Assembly (NCBI GenBank): GCA_910575505.1
Contig: CAJTFK010000002.1
Span: 62,001 to 126,000 of the forward strand
Source of the DNA: Oscillospiraceae bacterium
Lineage (GTDB): Bacteria; Bacillota; Clostridia; Oscillospirales; Oscillospiraceae
Direction of reading: 5' to 3'
Length of the DNA: 64,000 bases
Part shown: positions 58,750 to 64,000 of the stretch, one piece after another
Layout: the number at the start of each line of letters is the position of its first letter
Position numbering within the stretch: position 1 is the stretch's first letter
The notes under the pieces: generated by a model
What the model was told of the DNA's origin: nothing
The model's input: the letters and a program-made list of their open reading frames with translations, nothing else
Databases searched by the model: none
Position numbers and translations under genes: made by a program

Positions 58750-59253
58750 ATGAGCTGGCTGAAATCTCACTGGAAGCCTCTGGCTGTGGTCCTGGCTCTG
58801 GCGCTGGGAATTGCATGGTACGCCCGGCCTGTGGACGTCTACGGCCTGTCGCCGGAGGTAAAGGACATCGGCCACATTTCCCTTTATGTAAGGGCCCTGG
58901 GTACAGGCGGCCAGGATTTCCCCATCATGGAGCTGACCCGGTCGGACCCGGAATGGGACACGGTGAAGGAAGCGGCGGAGGCCCTGCGGTTCCGCCGTCC
59001 TCCCTGGAACCTCCTCCTGCAATTCCTGGACCAGAAGGTCGTTACGGGACGCCGGACCGAGGATGGAGACTTTCACGTTATGCTGACCCTTGCGGACCAG
59101 AACCACGGCTACGTTCAAATCCAGTTTTTTGTGGATAAATGGACCTGCTCCTCCCCTCACTCCATCCGAAATCTTGCCCTTTGGGTGAAGGACGCCAGGG
59201 AAACCGGCAGCGCCCTGGCGGAATCCCTGCTGCCCCTGATGAAGGAATCATGA
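58750..59253 (+). CDS. Membrane-anchored hypothetical protein in the par operon
   Basis: 167 residues from the ATG at 58750 (AGGAGG upstream). One N-terminal helix (about residues 9-24) preceded by Lys residues, then a soluble domain rich in Trp and aromatic residues (SPHSIRNLALWVKDARE near the end). No cysteine lipobox. It ends 6 nt before the third parS site. Family unknown; with the preceding gene it forms an unexplained pair between parB and parS site 3. Confidence 0.7.
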   Translation: MSWLKSHWKPLAVVLALALGIAWYARPVDVYGLSPEVKDIGHISLYVRALGTGGQDFPIMELTRSDPEWDTVKEAAEALRFRRPPWNLLLQFLDQKVVTGRRTEDGDFHVMLTLADQNHGYVQIQFFVDKWTCSSPHSIRNLALWVKDARETGSALAESLLPLMKES

Positions 59254-59259
59254 TCCCTC

Positions 59260-59275
59260 TGTTTCACGTGAAACA
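59260..59275. other. parS site 3
   Basis: Exact TGTTTCACGTGAAACA, 3.1 kb from site 2, between the par operon and serS. The three sites bracket parA, parB and the two membrane protein genes. Confidence 0.95.
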
Positions 59276-59323
59276 CTCCATATACGACTCATAACTCAAG
59301 AAACAGGAAAGAAGGAAACCGCC

Positions 59324-60631
59324 ATGCTTGATATTCGCTTTATCCGTGAGAACCCCGAGGCTGTCAAGGAGAACATCAAAAAGAAATTCCAGGACGGCAA
59401 GCTCCCTCTGGTGGACGAGGTCATCGACCTGGACGCCAAACGCCGGGCCGCCATTGCAGAGGCGGACCAGCTCCGTTCCAACCGCAACACCCTTTCCAAG
59501 CAGATTGGCATGCTGATGGGCCAGGCCAAAAAGGACCCGTCCAAGGCTCAGGAGGCCGAGGCCGTCAAGGCCCAGGTGAAGGAACAGGCGGACCGTCTGG
59601 CGGAGCTGGAGAAGCTGGAAACCGAACTGGAAAGCGAGCTCCACAAACGGATGCTGCTGATTCCCCAGATCATTGACCCCTCCGTCCCCATCGGAAAGGA
59701 CGACAGCGAAAACGTAGAGGTCCAGCGCTTCGGTGAGGCCAAAACCCCGGATTTCCCCGTTCCCTACCACACGGAAATCATGGAGTCCTTCAACGGCATC
59801 GACCTGGACGCCGCGGGCCGGGTCTCCGGCAACGGGTTCTATTACCTGCTGGGGGACATTGCCCGGCTCCATGAGGCGGTTCTGGCCTATGGCCGGGACT
59901 TCATGATCGGCAAGGGCTTTACCTACTGCATTCCTCCCTTTATGATTCACGGAAATGTGGTGGAAGGCGTCATGAGCCAGACGGACATGGACGGCATGAT
60001 GTACAAAATTGAGGGCGAAGACCTGTATCTGATCGGCACCAGCGAGCATTCCATGATTGGCCGGTTTATTGACCAGATTCTCCCCGTCGAGAAGCTGCCC
60101 CAGACCCTGACCTCCTATTCCCCCTGCTTCCGGAAGGAGAAGGGCGCTCACGGCATCGAGGAGCGGGGCGTCTACCGCATCCATCAGTTTGAGAAGCAGG
60201 AGATGATCGTGGTCTGCAAGCCCGAGGAGAGCAGGGATTGGTATGAAAAGCTCTGGCAGTACTCCGTGGAGCTGTTCCGCTCCCTGGACATCCCTGTGCG
60301 GCAGCTGGAGTGCTGTTCCGGCGATTTGGCGGACCTGAAGGTGAAGAGCTGCGACATTGAGGCCTGGTCCCCCCGGCAGCAGAAATATTTCGAGGTTTGC
60401 TCCTGCTCCAACCTGGGAGACGCCCAGGCCCGGCGGCTCCGCATCCGGTACAAGGACGAGAGCGGCAAGATGCAGCTGTGCCATACCTTGAACAATACCT
60501 GTGTGGCCCCGCCCCGGATGCTCATCGCCTTCCTGGAAAACAATCTCCAGGCCGATGGAACCGTGACCATCCCCGAAGTCCTGCGTCCCTACATGGGCGG
60601 CACGGAAAAGCTGGTCCCCAAGGCCAAATAA
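59324..60631 (+). CDS. serS: Seryl-tRNA synthetase
   Basis: 435 residues. The N-terminal tRNA-binding antiparallel coiled coil spans about residues 25-105. Class II motifs: motif 2 CFRKEKGAHGIEERGVYRIHQ (split, near 268-290) and motif 3 NNTCVAPPRMLIAFLEN near 389; the serine-site block LIGTSEHSMIG lies near 237. The GTSEHS version is one seen in Clostridia. It charges tRNA-Ser (and, where present, tRNA-Sec). AGAAGGAAA precedes the ATG; no T-box leader fits the 70-nt gap. Confidence 0.96.
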   Translation: MLDIRFIRENPEAVKENIKKKFQDGKLPLVDEVIDLDAKRRAAIAEADQLRSNRNTLSKQIGMLMGQAKKDPSKAQEAEAVKAQVKEQADRLAELEKLETELESELHKRMLLIPQIIDPSVPIGKDDSENVEVQRFGEAKTPDFPVPYHTEIMESFNGIDLDAAGRVSGNGFYYLLGDIARLHEAVLAYGRDFMIGKGFTYCIPPFMIHGNVVEGVMSQTDMDGMMYKIEGEDLYLIGTSEHSMIGRFIDQILPVEKLPQTLTSYSPCFRKEKGAHGIEERGVYRIHQFEKQEMIVVCKPEESRDWYEKLWQYSVELFRSLDIPVRQLECCSGDLADLKVKSCDIEAWSPRQQKYFEVCSCSNLGDAQARRLRIRYKDESGKMQLCHTLNNTCVAPPRMLIAFLENNLQADGTVTIPEVLRPYMGGTEKLVPKAK

Positions 60632-60748
60632 AATCTCCGCTCCATATCTAGCAGAAAATCGGATAATTTCGCTGGAATGGCCGCTTTCAGGAACTTTTTT
60701 GCCGCCTTAAAACCAAAAAAGCGTTTCCAGCCGATAGAAAGGATAAAA

Positions 60749-61768
60749 ATGAACCGGAGTACGTTCAGCGGGATTCTAACGGCTGTATTCCTGTCTGTCC
60801 TCTGTATCCCTTGTGCCGCAGGGGTTTCGGCGGAGGCGAAAACCGGATTTTCCGACGTGGACAAAGAAAATCCCTTTTATGAGGAGATTCGCCTCTGTTG
60901 TGAGGCCGGTCTGATGGAGCCTCTGGAGGCCGGCCGGTTCGGACCGGAGGAGCCCCTGAACAAGGGGGACCTGGTCCGCCTGGTGGCCCGGCTGTACAGC
61001 CTCAGCATCGGCGGAGACGGCGGCATTCCCGCCATCCCGGAGGACCTGGACGGCTACGTTCGTTTTCTGGACCCGGAGGGGAACCTGGTCCACGACCTGT
61101 CCTCCGCCTACTGTCCCGACTTCTACGCTGAGGACGCCCGGAGCATGAAAGTCATCTTCTGGAACGAGGACCTTTCCCAGGAGCGGCTGGATTTACAGGT
61201 GGGCTTCACCGGCGGCGAGGGCTTTTTGTGCGCCGCCTCCGGCCGGCTGCTGGAGCGGGGCGAGGACCGCACCAGCTACCTCTTCCAGTTCCCCGACGGT
61301 GTGGACGCCCAGGAGGTCACGGCGCTGCTGACAAATTACAGTCAGGACCGGATTGCCTGGCGGTCCGCATGGAAGACCGCCCAGCAGGAGGGCTATGAGG
61401 ATCCCACCCCCTATGACGCCGTGCTCTTTCTGCGATACTGGATGAAGGCCCGGCTCCCCTTCTGCTTCCGCACCATGTTCCTGGATTCCATGCCCGATAT
61501 ATCTGTCTGGCGGATGGAGCTGGCTATTCCCCTGGCGGAGCTCTGTAAGGACCTGCCGGAGATCAGGACTGTAGACAGCATCCCGGACCTGCCGGACAAC
61601 TACCGTTTTCAAAACTCCTAGACGGAGGCTGTCCTCTCCCTGTACCGCCGGGGCATTCTCAACGGCTTCGACGGGGCGGGGACCTTCGGCGGGGCGGAGT
61701 GGCTCACCCGGGGACAGGCCGCCGCCATGGCCGCCCGGTTTCTGGAAGCTTCATTACGCGCCGCCTGA
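60749..61768 (+). pseudogene. SLH-domain surface protein, interrupted by in-frame TAG at 61619-61621
   Basis: The signal peptide starts at the ATG 60749 (GAAAGGAT upstream). An SLH repeat (FSDVDKENPFYEEIRLCCEAGL near residue 32, given in part) opens the mature protein. The frame runs to a TAG at 61619-61621 (codon 291), then continues with an intact second SLH repeat (TEAVLSLYRRGILNGFDG and WLTRGQAAAMAARFLE) to a TGA at 61766-61768. The paralogue at 61796 has the equivalent C-terminal repeat without a stop. As read, the product lacks its last SLH repeat. Confidence 0.75.
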
Positions 61769-61795
61769 TGCATGCGGCATAAAGGAGAACAATCC

Positions 61796-62842
61796 ATGAA
61801 ACGACCTTCCTGCCTTCTGCTCAGCGCCCTGCTGGCGCTGACCCTGGTCCTCCCCGCCTCCGCTCTGGATTGGAAAAAGGTCCGGGGCTATCAGGGCTTT
61901 GACGATATCCCTTCCACGGAAAGTCCCTATTATAATGCGGTAAAAGCATGCTATGAAGCAGGGCTTCTCAACGGCAGCACCGAAACCTCATTCGGTGTCA
62001 ACGATTCTCTTTCCGCCGCTCAGCTGACGGTAATCTGCGCCCGGCTGTACAATCTGCAAACCGGCGGCAAGGGGGAAATTCCCGCCCTGCCTGCCGGGGC
62101 CATGATGAAGACCTCCTGCCTGCGGTTCTATGATGAGAACGGAACGCTGTTCAAGTCGTATTGCCCCGGCGACGCGGTAACCTTCAACGCCCTGGGCGGC
62201 AGTCTCTTCCTCTCCCTCAGCGAAACACCGGAGGACCCCGCCCTGCCGGAGACCTGCACCCTGGAGGTGGGACTGGAGGGCTACGGCAATCCCCGCCGCT
62301 ATCAGGGGGCCCGGGAGAGCTACCAGCCCCTGCCGGGTGTCATGACCCAGGGGTTCAGCGGCACCGGCTACCGTATTCTCAGCGATGAGGCTGTCGTATC
62401 CGTCCTGTTCCTTCTGGGACTCGAAGAAAACGCCGGCGAAGGGGTCACTAGCGCCTGGTGGTACCCCGCCGCCTTCTATCTGGCCAGTGAGGGACAGATT
62501 CCCTTCAGCGGCCTGAGCAGCCGCGTTCGGCCTGCTGAGGCCGGACCGGAGGACGGCGGCCTCCTGTCTGCCTTCGGCGCTCCGGCCAGCAGGGCCCTCT
62601 TCGCCTGGATGGTGGACGCCGCGGCCGGAGAACTGCCGGTTCTGAATGAAACCGTCAGCGTCCCCGATGTGACGGAGGAGGCCCCGGACGCGGAGGCCAT
62701 CCTGCGGCTCTATCACGCGGGAATTCTCACCGGCGTGGACGCCGCCGGGAATTTCAGGGGCAGTGCGCCTCTGACACGGGGACAGGCCGCCATTCTTCTG
62801 GACCGGGTGCTGAACCCGGACGCCCGGATAGGCGCGGCATAG
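61796..62842 (+). CDS. SLH-domain surface protein
   Basis: 348 residues from the ATG at 61796 (AAAGGAGA upstream). A signal peptide (1-24, ending PASA) is followed by an SLH repeat (FDDIPSTESPYYNAVKACYE near residue 34), a long unique beta-rich middle domain, and a second SLH repeat at the C-terminus (ILRLYHAGILTGVDAAG, then LTRGQAAILLDRVLN). SLH repeats bind pyruvylated secondary cell-wall polymers. It is a tandem paralogue of the preceding gene. The stop codon is TAG. Confidence 0.85.
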   Translation: MKRPSCLLLSALLALTLVLPASALDWKKVRGYQGFDDIPSTESPYYNAVKACYEAGLLNGSTETSFGVNDSLSAAQLTVICARLYNLQTGGKGEIPALPAGAMMKTSCLRFYDENGTLFKSYCPGDAVTFNALGGSLFLSLSETPEDPALPETCTLEVGLEGYGNPRRYQGARESYQPLPGVMTQGFSGTGYRILSDEAVVSVLFLLGLEENAGEGVTSAWWYPAAFYLASEGQIPFSGLSSRVRPAEAGPEDGGLLSAFGAPASRALFAWMVDAAAGELPVLNETVSVPDVTEEAPDAEAILRLYHAGILTGVDAAGNFRGSAPLTRGQAAILLDRVLNPDARIGAA

Positions 62843-62900
62843 GACAGGCCCATTCCAAAACGTATCTATTCACCGAATCAATACAAGGGGGAATTGCTTT

Positions 62901-63296
62901 ATGGACAAAAAAGCCTCCGGCTTCCTGTCGGAGTTCAAGACCTTCATTGCCCGGGGAAACGTGATGGACATGGCAGTGGGCGTCATCATCGGCGGTGCGT
63001 TCTCCAGCATCACCACCTCCCTGATTAACGACATCATCATGCCCGTCCTGGGGATCTTCACCGACAGCATTTCCTTTGCGGAACTGTCGGTAAAAGCAGG
63101 CCCCGCCGTCATCACCTACGGCAATTTCATCCAGGCGGTGCTGAATTTCCTGATTATGGCCTTTGTCGTGTTCTGTCTGGTGAAGGCCCTCAACTCTTTC
63201 CACCGGAAAAAGGAAGCGCCGCCGCCTGCCCCAAAAGTCTCCGCTGAAGAAAAGCTTCTGACGGAGATCCGGGACCTGCTGAGGGAACGGAAATGA
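62901..63296 (+). CDS. mscL: Large-conductance mechanosensitive channel
   Basis: 131 residues. N-terminal FIARGNVMDMAVGVIIGGAFS (amphipathic helix plus TM1, about 15-35), the pore-lining glycine pattern, a short periplasmic loop, TM2 (about 75-95) and a charged cytoplasmic helix (EEKLLTEIRDLLRER). It opens under membrane tension to release solutes on osmotic downshock. Its last bases overlap rsmG (ATGA). Confidence 0.95.
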   Translation: MDKKASGFLSEFKTFIARGNVMDMAVGVIIGGAFSSITTSLINDIIMPVLGIFTDSISFAELSVKAGPAVITYGNFIQAVLNFLIMAFVVFCLVKALNSFHRKKEAPPPAPKVSAEEKLLTEIRDLLRERK

Positions 63297-64000
63297 TTCT
63301 TCCCCTTCTGGAAAGCGGGCTGGAAGCCATGGGCCTGGGAGAAAGCGTCCCGGCGGAGGCTGCGGCCCAACTGGACCGGTACGCCCGGCTGCTGCTGGAG
63401 AAAAATCAGGTGATGAACCTCACCGCCATCAAAGAGCCGGAGCAGGTGGCCCGGCTTCACATGCTGGACTGCGCCGCCCTGTTGAACCACCTGGATTTCG
63501 CAGGAAAACAGCTGGTGGATGTGGGCACTGGGGCAGGCTTCCCCGGCATGGTGCTGAAAATCCTGGTTCCCTCTCTGGAGGTGACACTGCTGGACAGCCT
63601 GAACAAGCGGCTGGACTGGCTCAATGAAGTCCGGGAGGAGCTGGGTCTGACGGGAATCCGCACCCTCCACTGCCGGGCTGAGGAGGCCGGGGGCAATCCG
63701 GCTCTTCGGGAGCGGTTTGACTTTGCCGCCGCCCGGGCGGTGGCGGAGCTGCGTGTCCTCAGCGAGCTCTGTCTGCCCCTGGTGAAGGTGGGCGGAAGCT
63801 TCCTGGCCATGAAATCCATTGAGTCAGATGAAGAGCTGTCCGGAGCCGGACAGGCCGTGAAGCTTCTGGGCGGCACGGCAGAAACGCCGCGGGACTACCC
63901 CATTCCGGGAACAGATATCCAACACAGGCTGATTGTTGTTAAAAAAATTTGTAAAACTCCCCAAAAATACCCCAGAGCATTTGCAAAAATCAAAAAGAAT
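63293..64000 (+). CDS. rsmG: 16S rRNA (guanine(527)-N7)-methyltransferase, 3'-truncated by the window edge
   Basis: At least 236 residues from the ATG at 63293; the frame is still open at base 64000, though most of the protein is present by family length. The N-terminal helix bundle has LLEKNQVMNLTAIKE near residue 34; the SAM-binding motif LVDVGTGAGFPGMVLK near 73 and a FDFAAARAVAELRVL block near 143 identify GidB/RsmG. It methylates G527 of 16S rRNA. The end has turned AT-rich and basic (Lys-rich), so the stop is probably close. rsmG next to parAB is a common bacterial arrangement; here serS and mscL intervene. Confidence 0.95.
   Translation, partial: MILPLLESGLEAMGLGESVPAEAAAQLDRYARLLLEKNQVMNLTAIKEPEQVARLHMLDCAALLNHLDFAGKQLVDVGTGAGFPGMVLKILVPSLEVTLLDSLNKRLDWLNEVREELGLTGIRTLHCRAEEAGGNPALRERFDFAAARAVAELRVLSELCLPLVKVGGSFLAMKSIESDEELSGAGQAVKLLGGTAETPRDYPIPGTDIQHRLIVVKKICKTPQKYPRAFAKIKKN

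Noticed and set aside
59254..59323. T-box leader upstream of serS
   Set aside because: The gap is only 70 nt and is partly occupied by a parS site; there is no room for a T-box.

Overview
The window is about 60% GC and densely coded, with Gram-positive-type promoters (TTGACA-like boxes 17 nt from TATAAT-like boxes) and strong AGGAGG ribosome sites. It encodes anaerobic ferredoxin-linked enzymes (pyruvate:ferredoxin oxidoreductase and a four-subunit branched-chain 2-oxoacid:ferredoxin oxidoreductase), SLH-type surface proteins, a DnaD/DnaI-type helicase-loading pair, ZapA, MreC/MreD/PBP2 and a ParABS locus with three perfect parS sites. Together these point to an anaerobic Clostridia of the Oscillospiraceae type (relatives of Flavonifractor, Oscillibacter or Lawsonibacter). 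The genus is an inference. No rRNA, tRNA, CRISPR array, prophage or IS transposase was seen.

Layout. 1-10 kb: the end of an unknown gene; a membrane protein; an ApbE / NusG-domain-II / Gx-transporter cluster followed by a SpoVK/CbbX-like AAA ATPase and a 2-hydroxyacid dehydrogenase; then two secreted peptidases (M3 and S41-SLH), the second interrupted by an in-frame TAG. 10-17 kb: a palindrome-rich inverted-repeat element, nifJ (PFOR), two small unknown genes and comM. 17-25 kb: rpoC and rpoB on the minus strand, cut off from the usual ribosomal-protein neighbours, with a long coiled-coil insertion in RpoC. 25-30.5 kb: an AT-rich segment with a foreign-looking XRE regulator, a four-gene minus-strand operon (membrane protein, nitroreductase, HAD, GNAT), ilvE and a frameshifted XRE gene. 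31-36 kb: the vor operon with an upstream P-loop ATPase and a divergent GntR/FCD regulator, sharing a promoter region with repeated TATGATGTCA boxes. 36-46 kb: cstA, an ankyrin protein, a second ParB homologue, a VanW protein and the dnaD-dnaI operon. 46-55 kb: zapA-U32, an AT-rich orphan gene, dut, maf, mreC, mreD and mrdA. 54-64 kb: a GH13 amylase-like enzyme, parA-parB with two membrane proteins and parS sites at both ends, serS, tandem SLH proteins (one with an in-frame TAG), mscL and the start of rsmG.

How the genes fit together. The envelope and division genes (zapA, mreCD, mrdA, VanW, SLH proteins, mscL) and the chromosome genes (parABS, a second ParB, dnaD/dnaI, rsmG) form a core growth region. 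PFOR, VOR, IlvE and CstA fit amino-acid and pyruvate fermentation through ferredoxin.

The least expected features are: (1) a ~170-bp miniature inverted-repeat element present twice in opposite orientation, with a 7-bp flanking duplication at one copy and an internal hairpin whose stem differs between copies by compensating changes; (2) a second ~207-bp palindromic element after the S41 gene; (3) two SLH-family surface genes each interrupted by a single in-frame TAG with intact coding sequence beyond; (4) a ~170-residue helical insertion in RpoC; (5) two membrane proteins embedded in the parABS locus; and (6) a repeated operator-like box in the divergent GntR/VOR promoter.
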